A model generated the notes under the pieces. That model was not told the origin of the DNA and did not search any database. It saw only the letters and a list, made by a program, of their open reading frames with translations. A stretch of DNA of 42,418 nt, from positions 1-42,418 of the forward strand of contig JARXKK010000011.1 in NCBI GenBank assembly GCA_030278895.1, written 5' to 3'. Source of the stretch: Acidobacteriota bacterium. GTDB taxonomy: Bacteria > Acidobacteriota > Thermoanaerobaculia > UBA5066. The position numbers were made by a program, and so were the translations under genes. Position 1 is the first letter of the stretch. Each line of letters begins with the position of its first letter. Positions 9,262-17,999 of the stretch are shown in pieces.

Positions 9262-9866
9262 GGGACCCGGTACAGGGCGTGCCTTCGGAGATACGCGGCG
9301 ACGTTCGCCGGGAGACTTCCGCTCAGATCCTCTCCCGCTGGGATGGCGCGCCTTAACCACGTGGACGAAATTGTAACCGGTGCGTTGCCCGCGAAGAAAA
9401 TCGTTTCGCCGATCCGTCCGGAAATCGCCTGCGGCAGCTCGCGAGCGAGCACGCCGGCCGGAAACCCCTCGCGTTCGACGACCGCGATCGAGAACTCGTC
9501 GAGAATCTCCTGCCACGAGCGCCAGGTCGTGATCCCCGCGAGGGAATCGGACCCGAGAACGAGGACGAGCTCGGCGTCGGCCCGCGCGGCGCGCAGGTGC
9601 CGCAGGGTCTCGATCGTGAACGTGGTGCCGCCCCGAGCGACCTCGAAATCGGTCAGGCGGAACGCGGGATATGCCTCCAGCGCGAGGGCGAGCATCGCGA
9701 AGCGGTGGTGAGAGGGCGCGGACGGACCCGCCGGCTTGTGCGGCGGCTGGAACGCCGGCACGAAGAGGATCTCGTCGAGAGAGAGAAGACGGCGCGCTTC
9801 TTCGACGGGCACGAGATGCCCGAAGTGCACCGGATCGAACGAGCCGCCGTAAACGCCGATGCGCAT
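9258..9866 (-). CDS. nadD: nicotinate-nucleotide adenylyltransferase
   Basis: NadD makes nicotinic acid adenine dinucleotide from nicotinate mononucleotide and ATP in NAD synthesis. The N-terminus has the nucleotidyltransferase signature GGSFDPVHFGH with the HxGH motif at H14-H17, and the C-terminal half has the ISSTWLRRAI motif (usual ISST.iR). Length 202 residues fits the family. The ATG follows the obgE stop after one base, and its stop overlaps the rsfS start. The order obgE-nadD-rsfS is common across bacteria, and supports the call. Confidence 0.96.
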   Translation of the reverse strand: MRIGVYGGSFDPVHFGHLVPVEEARRLLSLDEILFVPAFQPPHKPAGPSAPSHHRFAMLALALEAYPAFRLTDFEVARGGTTFTIETLRHLRAARADAELVLVLGSDSLAGITTWRSWQEILDEFSIAVVEREGFPAGVLARELPQAISGRIGETIFFAGNAPVTISSTWLRRAIPAGEDLSGSLPANVAAYLRRHALYRVP

Positions 9867-9867
9867 G

Positions 9868-10926
<1,059 letters not shown>

Positions 10927-11199
10927 TTATTTCTCGGCGGCAGCGACGGAGGGCGTGATGCTCACGAAACGGCCGAGGCGGCCCTTGTCGTGGAAGTTCA
11001 CGGTTCCGTCCACCTTCGCGAAAAGCGAATCGTCCTTGGCGCGGCCGACGTTCAGACCCGGCTTCAGGGGGGTGCCGCGCTGCCGCACGAGGATCGAGCC
11101 GCCCGACACGAGCTGGCCGGCGAAACGCTTCACGCCGAGGCGCTGGCTGTTGCTGTCGCGTCCGTTGCGGGACGAACCCTGACCTTTTTTGTGTGCCAT
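10927..11199 (-). CDS. rpmA: 50S ribosomal protein L27
   Basis: Ninety residues beginning [19 protein letters not shown], the conserved L27 N-terminus that reaches the peptidyl-transferase centre, followed by [13 protein letters not shown] and the rest of the family core. No cleavable Firmicutes-type N-terminal extension is present. It follows rplU by 22 bases and precedes obgE, the classical rplU-rpmA-obgE order. Stop is TAA. Confidence 0.98.
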   Translation of the reverse strand: MAHKKGQGSSRNGRDSNSQRLGVKRFAGQLVSGGSILVRQRGTPLKPGLNVGRAKDDSLFAKVDGTVNFHDKGRLGRFVSITPSVAAAEK

Positions 11200-11221
11200 T
11201 TTGTTTTCGTCTCCGCCTTGA

Positions 11222-11542
11222 TTAGGCCGTGATGGACGCGATGCGGATCTCGACGAGATCCTGGCGATGTCCGTGGGTGCGCTGGAAGCCCTTGCGGCGC
11301 TTCTTCTTGTAGACGAGGAGCTTCGGTCCGCGCGTCTCGCGGACGACGACGCCCGTCACTTTTGCACCCGAAACGAGCGGGGAGCCGAGATGCAGGCCGT
11401 CGTCCTTGCCGATGGCGAGAACCTCGGTCAGCGACACCTCAGCACCCTTCTCGAGGGTCTCTTTCGTGAGGCGCTCGACACGCACGACGTCGCCCTCGGC
11501 GACTCGTACCTGCTTGCCCCCGGTCCGGATAACTGCGTACAT
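11222..11542 (-). CDS. rplU: 50S ribosomal protein L21
   Basis: A 106-residue L21 with the diagnostic start [11 protein letters not shown] and C-terminal [15 protein letters not shown]. It binds 23S rRNA in the large subunit. ATG at 11542 is preceded by GAGGT about five bases upstream, and by a good sigma70-type promoter at 11578-11606, so it is the first gene of a long unit that runs leftwards through rpmA, obgE, nadD and beyond. Stop is TAA. Confidence 0.98.
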   Translation of the reverse strand: MYAVIRTGGKQVRVAEGDVVRVERLTKETLEKGAEVSLTEVLAIGKDDGLHLGSPLVSGAKVTGVVVRETRGPKLLVYKKKRRKGFQRTHGHRQDLVEIRIASITA

Positions 11543-11577
11543 GCTTTACCTCAACTTCCCGAGCAAAACGGCCGACA

Positions 11578-11606
11578 AAAATACCAGACCGGCCCACGCC
11601 TGTCAA
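11578..11606 (-). promoter_or_regulatory. sigma70-type promoter for rplU-rpmA-obgE operon
   Basis: Read on the minus strand there is a perfect TTGACA (-35, 11601-11606), a 17-base spacer and TATTTT (-10, 11578-11583). The predicted start of transcription near 11571 gives a leader of about 29 bases before the rplU ATG. It lies in the 71-base gap after the preceding TPM-domain gene. Confidence 0.75.
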
Positions 11607-11613
11607 AGCGGCG

Positions 11614-12063
11614 TCAGTCCTCGCTGACCTCGTCCGGCAGCTCGTTCGTGTCCCTGGGCCCCGTCTTCGGGAAGAAGAGAGCAAGAGCGTCGCCGAGCCT
11701 GTCCACCGCCGCGACGATGCCTTCCGAGAACTTCCCTTCAGCGAAGAGAGCCCCGGCCGCGTCCCGCGCCTCGGCCCAGAACGCATCCCCCACTTTTTCG
11801 TGGATTCCAGAGCCGCCGATCACGGCAAACGCGCGGGAGTCGGGGACGATGAAAATGAGGCATCCGGAGCCCCGGATCGTCTTGTCCATTCCGAGCCTCC
11901 GGAAGGCCTTTTCCGCCTCCGCTCTCACGTCCTTGACGGCGCCGTGATGCAGGTGGACGCGGACCTCGCCGAAGCTCTTCACCTCGGCCCGCCCGATGGC
12001 CTCGACGATTGCCGGGCGGTCGAGACCGTCGAAGAACGTCTTCGTCTTTTCGCTTTCCGCCAT
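11614..12063 (-). CDS. TPM-domain protein without signal peptide (third of three)
   Basis: A 149-residue protein whose bulk resembles the TPM (YgcG/TPM phosphatase-like) fold: FGEVRVHLHHGA, a DKTIRGSGCLIFIVPDSRAFAVIGG strand-turn-strand unit and a helix ending AVDRLGDAL. No signal peptide or membrane segment is seen, unlike the two upstream genes, so it may act in the cytoplasm or be anchored by partners. ATG at 12063 is five bases after the previous stop; a GTG three codons earlier would overlap that stop and is an alternative. Function of TPM proteins linked to lemA is not settled. Confidence 0.8.
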   Translation of the reverse strand: MAESEKTKTFFDGLDRPAIVEAIGRAEVKSFGEVRVHLHHGAVKDVRAEAEKAFRRLGMDKTIRGSGCLIFIVPDSRAFAVIGGSGIHEKVGDAFWAEARDAAGALFAEGKFSEGIVAAVDRLGDALALFFPKTGPRDTNELPDEVSED

Positions 12064-12068
12064 GAGGG

Positions 12069-12827
12069 TCACCAGCTCCCGCTCGCGCCGCCGCCGCCGA
12101 AGGAGCCGCCGCCCCCCGAGAAGCCGCCGCCACCACCACCACCGCCGCCGAACCCGCCGAACCCGCCGAATCCTCCCGAGCCCCAGCCGCCGCGCCCGAT
12201 GTAGGAATACCCGCGGCGGGCACCCCGGAGCGCCGGAACGATCACGAAGAAGAGCAGGAAGGCGAGCGCGAAAAGGAGGGGAACGGGAATTCGTTCCCGG
12301 CTTTGCCCGCGCGCCTGGCCGGTCCCCTTGTACTCCCCCTTCGTGGCCGCAATCGCGGCCGTGACGCCGGCGGAAATCCCGCCGGAATAGTCGTTCGCCC
12401 GGAAGCGCGGGATCACCTGCTCGTCGAGGACGCGGCGCGCGAGGGCGTCGGGCATCGCGCCTTCGAGCCCGTACCCGACCTCGAGACGCGCCTTCCGGGA
12501 CCCGGGGAAGACGAACAGGATCATCCCGTTCTTCCTCTGTGTCTGACCCGCCCTCCAGGCCTGCGCGCACGCGATCGTATATTCCTCGAGCGTCGTTCCG
12601 TCCGGCACGGTGGTCTCCGTGTAGACGAGAAACTGGTTCGACGTGTCTTTCTCGAAATTCGAGAGTTGAGCCTCGAGCCGGGCGGCCACGTCGGGCGCGA
12701 TCACGCCCGCCTTGTCCGTCACGAAGCGCGTTGGGACGGGAGGCACGGCAGGCCCCGCCGCACTGCCCGCGAAGGTGAAGGCGAGGAGGAGGAAGGCGAG
12801 GAGTCGGCGGCGCATCGAGATCGCCAT
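12069..12827 (-). CDS. TPM-domain (YgcG-like) exported protein with Gly-rich tail
   Basis: The 252-residue product has a signal peptide (LLAFLLLAFTFAGSAAG), a TPM domain (about 30-175, with FVTDKAGVI, DGTTLEEYT and the KARLEVGYGLEGAMPDAL signature), one membrane span (about 190-207) and a long Gly/Phe tail ending GASGSW. This layout is that of YgcG-family proteins commonly found next to lemA. The ATG overlaps the stop of the upstream TPM gene by one base (TGATG); a second ATG four codons later is possible. Confidence 0.87.
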   Translation of the reverse strand: MAISMRRRLLAFLLLAFTFAGSAAGPAVPPVPTRFVTDKAGVIAPDVAARLEAQLSNFEKDTSNQFLVYTETTVPDGTTLEEYTIACAQAWRAGQTQRKNGMILFVFPGSRKARLEVGYGLEGAMPDALARRVLDEQVIPRFRANDYSGGISAGVTAAIAATKGEYKGTGQARGQSRERIPVPLLFALAFLLFFVIVPALRGARRGYSYIGRGGWGSGGFGGFGGFGGGGGGGGGFSGGGGSFGGGGASGSW

Positions 12828-13642
12828 CAATCGCTCGAGCCGCCGCCGCCGCTGTCTCCCCCGCCGCCCGAAGAATCGGATGAGGAGCCGGAGGACGAGG
12901 AGTCGGACGATGAGGAGCCGGAAGACGACGAGGACGACGAAGTCCATGAGGAATCCGACGAGGACGATCCGCGGCGTCCCCGCCGACGGGCATTGCGCCA
13001 CGCGGCGCGGAAGGCGAAAAGGAATGCCACGATGATGACGATGAAGAACCCGATCGGCAGGAATATCAGGAACGGGCTCGCCTTCCGGCGGCGCTCGGCC
13101 TCGGTTTTCCCGGTCCCTTTGTATGGCTCGCCGCGCGCCGCCGCGAGAATCGCGTCGGCTCCCGCGTCGAGCGCCCCCGCGACGTCGCCCGCCTTGAGAA
13201 GGGGCGCGATGACCTCGACGTTGATGCGGTGCGCGCGGGCGTCCGGGATCGCGCCCTCGAGGCCGTACCCGACCTCCATCCTCATCCGCGGTCCGTCCGT
13301 GAAGAGGAAGAAAACGACACCGTTGGACTTGCCCTTCTGCCCGACGCCCCAAGCCCGAAATGCGCGGTTCGCAAACTCCTCGAGTGTCGTCCCCTCGGGC
13401 ACCTTTCGGTCCACGTACACCATGACCTGGCTCGACGTCTCTCTCTCGAAAGCCGCGAGCTTTTCATTCAGGGCCGAGGCGCGATCTTTCGGAATCGCGC
13501 CCGCGAGATCCGTCACGTAGCGGTCGGGCCTCGAGGGAGAAGCCGGAGCTCCGGAGGCGAACGCAGAGGTTTCTTCGAAAAGGAAGAACCCGGCGAGCAG
13601 CATTCCGATTAGTCGCCGCCGACTCCCGACGCCTCTTTTCAT
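12827..13642 (-). CDS. TPM-domain (YgcG-like) exported protein with Ser-rich tail
   Basis: A 271-residue relative of the next gene: signal peptide to about residue 29, TPM domain (YVTDLAGAIP ... EGTTLEEFANRAFRAWG ... MRMEVGYGLEGAIPDARA), one membrane span (about 193-212), a short basic stretch and then a tail of almost only Ser, Gly and Asp. The similarity to the downstream copy (same signatures in the same order) shows tandem duplication with divergent tails. It follows lemA by 43 bases. The tails differ sharply (Ser/Asp versus Gly/Phe), which may reflect different placement or partners. Confidence 0.87.
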   Translation of the reverse strand: MKRGVGSRRRLIGMLLAGFFLFEETSAFASGAPASPSRPDRYVTDLAGAIPKDRASALNEKLAAFERETSSQVMVYVDRKVPEGTTLEEFANRAFRAWGVGQKGKSNGVVFFLFTDGPRMRMEVGYGLEGAIPDARAHRINVEVIAPLLKAGDVAGALDAGADAILAAARGEPYKGTGKTEAERRRKASPFLIFLPIGFFIVIIVAFLFAFRAAWRNARRRGRRGSSSSDSSWTSSSSSSSGSSSSDSSSSGSSSDSSGGGGDSGGGGSSD

Positions 13643-13685
13643 TCTCAGAAAATCCGAAGAAACCGCTCCGTGCCGCCGCCTGGCC

Positions 13686-14288
13686 TCAGTTGAACTTGAC
13701 CGGGGGAGGCTTCTCGGTGCCCTCCGCAGCCTTGAAGTACGGACGGTCCTTGAAGCCGGCGAAGTTCGCGACGATGACCGTCGGGAACGAGCGGCGGAGC
13801 GTGTTGTAGGACTGCGTGAGATCGTTGAACCGGCCGCGCTCGACCGAAATGCGGTTCTCGGTCCCCTCGAGCTGTGTCTGCAGGTCCCGGAAGTTCTGGT
13901 TCGCCTTCAGCTCGGGGTATTTCTCGACGCTGACGAGCAGGCGGCCGATCGCGCTGCCGAGCCCGTCCTGAGCCTTCTGAAACTTCTCGAAGGCCGCCGG
14001 ATCCTTGATGGAGTTCGCGTCGAGCTTGACCTGCGTGGCAGAGGCGCGCGCCTGGATGACCTGCGTCAGGGTGTCCTTCTCGAAGTTCGCCGCTCCCTTG
14101 ACGGTCTCGACGAGGTTCGGAATGAGGTCGGCCCGCCGCTGATAGACGTTCTCGACCTGGGCCCAGCCCGCGCTGACCCCCTGATCCGCAGCGTTCAGTT
14201 TGTTGTAGGCGCCCGCCGCCATGCCGCCGACGACGAGAACGCCGACCAGGACAAGGACGATGCAGCCGAGAGCAACGCTTTTACCCAT
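13686..14288 (-). CDS. lemA: LemA family membrane protein
   Basis: Two hundred residues: one N-terminal membrane segment (about 6-27) followed by the LemA helical domain with YNKLNAADQGVSAGWAQVENVYQRRADLIPNLVETVKG, the most conserved stretch of the family, and the later ENRISVERGRFNDLTQSYNTL segment. LemA proteins are anchored facing outwards and often encoded beside TPM/YgcG proteins, as here. Role in the cell is not established; the gene symbol marks family only. ATG at 14288 has GGAGG about 12 bases upstream, inside a small hairpin. Confidence 0.93.
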   Translation of the reverse strand: MGKSVALGCIVLVLVGVLVVGGMAAGAYNKLNAADQGVSAGWAQVENVYQRRADLIPNLVETVKGAANFEKDTLTQVIQARASATQVKLDANSIKDPAAFEKFQKAQDGLGSAIGRLLVSVEKYPELKANQNFRDLQTQLEGTENRISVERGRFNDLTQSYNTLRRSFPTVIVANFAGFKDRPYFKAAEGTEKPPPVKFN

Positions 14289-14296
14289 AAAGAAAT

Positions 14297-14313
14297 CGAT
14301 CCTCCAAGGATCG
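14297..14313 (-). promoter_or_regulatory. hairpin overlapping the lemA ribosome-binding site
   Basis: CGATCCT and AGGATCG form a perfect seven-base inverted repeat around a three-base loop. In the lemA transcript the GGAGG Shine-Dalgarno falls in loop and right arm, so folding could hide it. Whether this acts as a control element is inference; it could be chance in such a short leader. Confidence 0.35.
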
Positions 14314-14366
14314 AAGATCCTATCAGGAACGGGTCAAGAATATTCGATTCGCGCCGCAACTCATTG

Positions 14367-14858
14367 CTACAGAAGCTTTTCCATGAGGCGCGCGGGGAGC
14401 AGAAACTTGAGCTCGGCAGGGCCGAGGGACGGGTCGGCAGGCGCCTCGAACGCCGCGAGCGCTGCCTTCTTCATCGGCACCTCGAGATCGGAACGCCCCG
14501 AGAGGAGCAGTCCGACGAGGCGGCCGAAGTGGGGCTGGTGCCCCACCAGAAGGACCGACGCCGGACCCAGCCGTGCGAGCTCGTGCAGAACCTCGACGGG
14601 GTCGGCGTTCGGAACGAGATTCTTCGTTTCCGTGAACGGACGCTCGAACCCGCAGGCCGCGGCGACGGGCTCGGCGGTCTGCCGGGCACGCACGAGCGGC
14701 GAGACGAGCACCGCCTCGTAGCCGGGGTCCAGCTTCGCGATCGCCTTCGCGACCGACCGCATGCGCTTCTTCCCCTCGTCGGTCAGGCGGCGATCCGCGT
14801 CCCTCCCGGTGGGCGAGACGTCCTCGGCTTCGGCGTGGCGGAGAAGATGGATGAGCAC
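14367..14858 (-). CDS. sixA: SixA-type histidine phosphatase
   Basis: A 163-residue single-domain histidine phosphatase with the RHG-type motif LRHAEAED (catalytic H8) at the N-terminus and the second histidine in LLVGHQPHFGRL. SixA removes phosphate from HPt histidines in phosphorelays or from NPr in the nitrogen phosphotransferase system. Length and the SPLVRARQTAEP motif fit SixA rather than phosphoglycerate mutase. Start is GTG at 14858. It stands alone between DUF3501 and lemA, with 31- and 78-base gaps. Confidence 0.92.
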   Translation of the reverse strand: MLIHLLRHAEAEDVSPTGRDADRRLTDEGKKRMRSVAKAIAKLDPGYEAVLVSPLVRARQTAEPVAAACGFERPFTETKNLVPNADPVEVLHELARLGPASVLLVGHQPHFGRLVGLLLSGRSDLEVPMKKAALAAFEAPADPSLGPAELKFLLPARLMEKLL

Positions 14859-14889
14859 GAACGGATTCTATTCGGACTCAGGAAGGACT

Positions 14890-15480
14890 TCAGTCGCCGA
14901 GGTCGCCAGCGATCTCGGCGCGCATCGCGGGCGACAGAACGGCGCTGGCCCGGTAGCCCGGGTGGTCGACGCGCAGGGTCACGGGGGCCGGCCCCGAGGC
15001 GAGCGCCTGGCGGTCGAGGGGGTCTTCTCCGATCGGGAATCTCAGGTACTGCACGGCCGAAATCCGGTCCTCGCGTCCCTGCCCCTCGAGGAAGCGCGCG
15101 AAGATCTTCCGACCGTTCAGCTCGAGCCAGACGTGGCGACCCGATGAGAGGCCGACGAGCGCGTCGAGCCGGGGTTGGATGTGGGCTTCCTCCGTGATCT
15201 CGACGAGGAGCGTGGCCGAGAGCTCGCCCCGAGCGGGCACGAGGTCGTTGTACACGTCGATCTCCTGCTGAACGGCCTCGGGCTTCGCGAGGCGCTCGGC
15301 GCGGCACATCTCCTGGACCTGGTTCAGCACCGTGAGGCGGTTCTCGAAGAGGAGCGACATGATGTCGCCGAGAAGGACCCGCCTCTTCGCCTTGAGGGCG
15401 ATGACGTCCTTCCGCCAGTCGTCGCGGATGAGCTCGTACTCGTAGAGGTTCTTGACGTCCCGGAGCGTGACCTTCTTCAT
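14890..15480 (-). CDS. DUF3501 family protein
   Basis: A 196-residue protein recognised by its opening KVTLRDVKNLYEYELIRDDWRKDVIALKAKRRVLLGD and the RLTVLNQVQEMCRAER stretch, both typical of DUF3501. The family has no known activity. It overlaps the Fe-S protein gene upstream by ATGA, and this pair with a rubrerythrin nearby recurs in aerobic bacteria, which suggests work in oxidative or iron-sulfur stress. That role is inference from neighbours. The frame stays open far upstream, but the ATGA overlap and conserved N-terminus fix the start at 15480. Confidence 0.88.
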   Translation of the reverse strand: MKKVTLRDVKNLYEYELIRDDWRKDVIALKAKRRVLLGDIMSLLFENRLTVLNQVQEMCRAERLAKPEAVQQEIDVYNDLVPARGELSATLLVEITEEAHIQPRLDALVGLSSGRHVWLELNGRKIFARFLEGQGREDRISAVQYLRFPIGEDPLDRQALASGPAPVTLRVDHPGYRASAVLSPAMRAEIAGDLGD

Positions 15481-16754
15481 GCGAGGCCGTAAGCGTCCCG
15501 GAGCACCTCGATCGGGTGCTTCACGGGAACGTTCATCCCCTGGTGGATCTGGACGCCCGCGAGCGCGCAGTCCGATGCGATCACGTCCGCGTGTGCCGCG
15601 GCGAGGCCGTCGAAGAGTTTCTGACCGACCTTCATGGACTCGTCGAAGTACTCGGCCTTCATCGCCCACGTGCCGTCGTGCCCGGAGCACTTCTCGACCA
15701 TCGTGACAGTCGCCCCGGTGGCCGCGAGAATGTCGCGCGACTTGAAGCCCATGTTCTGGACCTTGAGATGGCACGGGAGATGGTATGCGATGGACTTCGG
15801 CGCCTTCGGAAAGTCCAGCGCGAGGAGGCCGTTCGCGTTCAGCTCCGCGAGAAACTCGAAGAGGTCGCGCGTCGCCTTCGCGACGAGCGCCGTGTCCGCG
15901 TCGAGCGCCCCGATCCGGGCGGCGAGCCACGGGTATTCCTTCTTGATCATGAGCGAGCAGGACGGGCCGGGAGTCACGATCGTGTATCCCTTTTCGACCC
16001 AGCCCTTCATCGCCGCGACGAACGTACGCCGGGCCTCGTCGGCGCCCGCGATGTCGCCGACGTCGAAGAGCGGCATCCCGCAGCACAGCGGGTACGCGAC
16101 GGCCACTTCGACACCGTTCTTCTCGAGCACGGCGACGGCGGCCTGGCCGATCTCGGGCCGGTTCCATTCGACCGAGCACGTCGGGAAGAAAACGACCTTC
16201 GCGACCGGCGGTGCGGTGCGTTTCGGCGCTTCGCGCGTCTCGAACCAGCGCGTGAACGTCTGCCAGACGAACCGCGGCAGGTCTTTCTTCGCTGAGATGC
16301 CGACCGTCTTCTCCATCGCCCACCGGGCGATGGGCAGCGTGTTCACGAAGTTCGCGACCGGCGCGACGATCGAAGACATCCGGCCGAGCGCGTCCGGGTT
16401 CGTGAGGAGCCGCTCGCGGAGCGGCAGCCCCGTTTCCTGCATCCGCACATGGCGCGACTCGAGGACGAGGTGAGGCACGTCCACCGCCCAGCGATGCGGC
16501 GGAATGTACGGGCAGTGCGGCAGGCAGAGCTTGCACTCGTAGCAGAGGTCGACGAAGTCGTCGAGGACCTTCTTCGGAAGCCTGTCCGCCTCGCCGTCCA
16601 CTTCGGGCGTATCGAGACCCTTGAAAAGGATCTCGAAAGACGGGCAGAGCGTGAAGCACCGCCGACAACCGTGACAGATGTCGGCGATGCGGGTTAGCTC
16701 GGCAGACAGGGAGGCCGAGTCCTTGACAGCGATCGGGGTACCGACGGCGCCCAT
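15477..16754 (-). CDS. GlpC/HdrD-like (4Fe-4S) protein with CCG-type domains
   Basis: A 425-residue soluble protein with two 4Fe-4S ferredoxin motifs near the N-terminus (CHGCRRCFTLCP and CYECKLCLPHCP), then two CCG-type modules: FFPTCSVEWN ... YPLCCGMP, and YHLPCHLKVQNMG ... VEKCSGHDG. This is the architecture of GlpC (anaerobic glycerol-3-phosphate dehydrogenase subunit C) and HdrD-type electron-transfer subunits. No glpA or glpB lies nearby; instead it is linked to DUF3501 and rubrerythrin, so it more likely serves an unknown redox step than glycerol oxidation. ATG at 16754; no strong ribosome-binding site is seen. Confidence 0.87.
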   Translation of the reverse strand: MGAVGTPIAVKDSASLSAELTRIADICHGCRRCFTLCPSFEILFKGLDTPEVDGEADRLPKKVLDDFVDLCYECKLCLPHCPYIPPHRWAVDVPHLVLESRHVRMQETGLPLRERLLTNPDALGRMSSIVAPVANFVNTLPIARWAMEKTVGISAKKDLPRFVWQTFTRWFETREAPKRTAPPVAKVVFFPTCSVEWNRPEIGQAAVAVLEKNGVEVAVAYPLCCGMPLFDVGDIAGADEARRTFVAAMKGWVEKGYTIVTPGPSCSLMIKKEYPWLAARIGALDADTALVAKATRDLFEFLAELNANGLLALDFPKAPKSIAYHLPCHLKVQNMGFKSRDILAATGATVTMVEKCSGHDGTWAMKAEYFDESMKVGQKLFDGLAAAHADVIASDCALAGVQIHQGMNVPVKHPIEVLRDAYGLA

Positions 16755-16765
16755 TTATTTTTGCT

Positions 16766-16792
16766 TTCGGATTCGGATTCGGAGGATTCGGA
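16766..16792. repeat. short tandem TTCGGA repeat
   Basis: The hexamer TTCGGA occurs four times (16766, 16772, 16778, 16787; the last after a three-base interruption) just upstream of the Fe-S protein gene, between it and rubrerythrin. Probably slippage-derived; no role is evident. Confidence 0.7.
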
Positions 16793-16808
16793 TTTCTTAG
16801 AAGGGTGA
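16791..16808 (-). repeat. dispersed repeat copy A (TTCTAAGAA core)
   Basis: On the minus strand the motif CACCCTTCTAAGAAATCC lies about 20 bases after the rubrerythrin stop. It matches copies at 22010, 24410, 34275 and 41070. Confidence 0.5.
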
Positions 16809-16826
16809 GTGGGGCCGGTCTCCTCT

Positions 16827-17246
16827 TCAGCCGATCGTCGTCAGCAGCTTGGTGAAGCGGTTCGCGTGCGACTTCTCCGCGCGCGAGAGCGTCTCGAACC
16901 AGTCGGCGACCTCCGCGAAGCCTTCCTCGCGGGCGGTCTTCGCGAACCCGGGGTACATCTGGGTGTACTCGTAGGTCTCGCCCTCTATCGCGCTCTTGAG
17001 GTTCAGCGACGTCGGTCCGAACGGAAGGCCCGTGGCCGGATCGCCCGCTGCCTTCAGATAATCCATGTGTCCGTGCGCGTGGCCCGTTTCGCCCTCGGCC
17101 GTGTCGCGGAAGTTACCCGCGATCTCCGGGTAGCCCTCGATGTCGGCCTTGTCGGCGAAATAGAGATAGCGGCGGTTCGCCTGGCTCTCGCCCGCGAAGG
17201 CGTGCTTGAGGTTTTCGTGAGTCTTGGTTCCCTTGAGTTCGGACAT
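16827..17246 (-). CDS. rubrerythrin, diiron domain only
   Basis: A 139-residue ferritin-like rubrerythrin: [39 protein letters not shown] and [14 protein letters not shown] supply the expected Glu and ExxH ligands of the diiron centre. The C-terminal rubredoxin domain of classical rubrerythrin is missing, so electrons must come from a separate donor; the Fe-S protein encoded next is a candidate. The family reduces hydrogen peroxide. AAGGAGG sits just ahead of the ATG. It is divergently transcribed from the peroxiredoxin gene, with which it shares an AT-rich control region. Confidence 0.93.
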   Translation of the reverse strand: MSELKGTKTHENLKHAFAGESQANRRYLYFADKADIEGYPEIAGNFRDTAEGETGHAHGHMDYLKAAGDPATGLPFGPTSLNLKSAIEGETYEYTQMYPGFAKTAREEGFAEVADWFETLSRAEKSHANRFTKLLTTIG

Positions 17247-17274
17247 AGGATCCTCCTTCGGTCAATCTCACTCA

Positions 17275-17300
17275 ACTTAGACTCAATATAAATAAGAATC
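17275..17300 (-). promoter_or_regulatory. possible rubrerythrin promoter
   Basis: On the minus strand TTGATT, a 17-base AT-rich spacer and TAAGTT could form a weak sigma70 promoter reading into rubrerythrin. ACTTAG at 17275-17280 repeats the core of the palindrome at 17322-17334, so both promoters may carry a site for the same regulator. The -10 match is poor. Confidence 0.4.
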
Positions 17301-17309
17301 AAGGCCCGA

Positions 17310-17338
17310 TGGACATTTAAATAGACTTAGTCTAAATT
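17310..17338 (+). promoter_or_regulatory. promoter with internal palindromic operator, peroxiredoxin-trxB
   Basis: TGGACA (-35, 17310-17315), a 17-base spacer and TAAATT (-10, 17333-17338) form a sigma70-like promoter. Between and touching them is TAGACTTAGTCTA (17322-17334), inverted arms TAGAC/GTCTA with a three-base centre. A site in this position would block polymerase, as expected for a repressor of peroxide-defence genes. The regulator is unknown; the sequence is not a good Fur/PerR box. Confidence 0.6.
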
Positions 17339-17401
17339 ACTGACTGCGGGGGGACACAATCCCCTACCTGAAAGATAAGGGTTCAACAAGGAGAATTTCC
17401 A

Positions 17402-17989
17402 ATGCCCCAGATCGTCGGCCGCATGGCCCCCGAATTCGCCCTCGAGGGCGTCCTCAACGGAAAGTTCCACACCTACCGCCTCTCCGACTACAAGGGGAAG
17501 TGGGTCGTCCTGTTCTTCTATCCCCTCGACTTCACGTTCGTCTGCCCGACCGAGATCCTCGCGTTCTCGGATCGGCTCGGTGAATTCAAGCGGATCGGCG
17601 CCGAGGTGCTCGGAGCGTCCGTCGACTCGAAGTTCAGCCATCTCGCCTGGACCGAGAAGCCGCGGGAAGAGGGCGGCATCAAGAGCCTCTCGTACCCCCT
17701 CCTCGAGGATCTGAAGAAGGAGCTCGCCGAGGAGTACGGCGTCCTCGACGAGGCCGGTGCCGTCGCACTCCGCGGACTCTTTCTCATCGACCCCGATGGC
17801 ATCGTCCAGCATGCCACCGTCAACAATCTTAGCGTCGGCCGGTCAGTGGACGAGACGCTCCGCGTCCTTCAGGCCTTCCAGTACGTCCGCGAAAACGGCG
17901 AGGTCTGCCCCGCCGACTGGAAGCCGGGCACGAAGGCCATGACGGCGGACTGGGACAAGTCCAAGGAATATTTCGCGCACGCGAAGTAA
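17402..17989 (+). CDS. 2-Cys peroxiredoxin (AhpC/Prx1 type)
   Basis: A 195-residue typical 2-Cys peroxiredoxin. The peroxidatic cysteine is C48 in PLDFTFVCPTE, with the P41/T45 active-site residues, and the resolving cysteine is C169 in GEVCPADW. It reduces hydrogen peroxide and organic peroxides and is recharged by thioredoxin/thioredoxin reductase or AhpF; trxB follows by ten bases. AAGGAG at 17388-17393 gives a strong ribosome-binding site. Together with divergent rubrerythrin it makes a peroxide-defence locus. Confidence 0.96.
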   Translation: MPQIVGRMAPEFALEGVLNGKFHTYRLSDYKGKWVVLFFYPLDFTFVCPTEILAFSDRLGEFKRIGAEVLGASVDSKFSHLAWTEKPREEGGIKSLSYPLLEDLKKELAEEYGVLDEAGAVALRGLFLIDPDGIVQHATVNNLSVGRSVDETLRVLQAFQYVRENGEVCPADWKPGTKAMTADWDKSKEYFAHAK

Positions 17990-17999
17990 TCTCCCGTAC

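Noticed and set aside
12072-13040. Ser/Gly simple repeats as a CRISPR or satellite array
   Set aside because: They are codon repeats (TCC/TCG, GGC/GGA) within the tails of two TPM proteins and keep frame; there are no spacers.
14890-16668. 592-codon extension of the DUF3501 gene
   Set aside because: The upstream part is an off-frame reading of the Fe-S protein gene; the DUF3501 start is at the ATGA overlap.
17271-17340. Fur or PerR box between rubrerythrin and peroxiredoxin
   Set aside because: The palindrome TAGACTTAGTCTA does not fit the 7-1-7 AT-rich Fur/PerR consensus, so only an unnamed operator is proposed.
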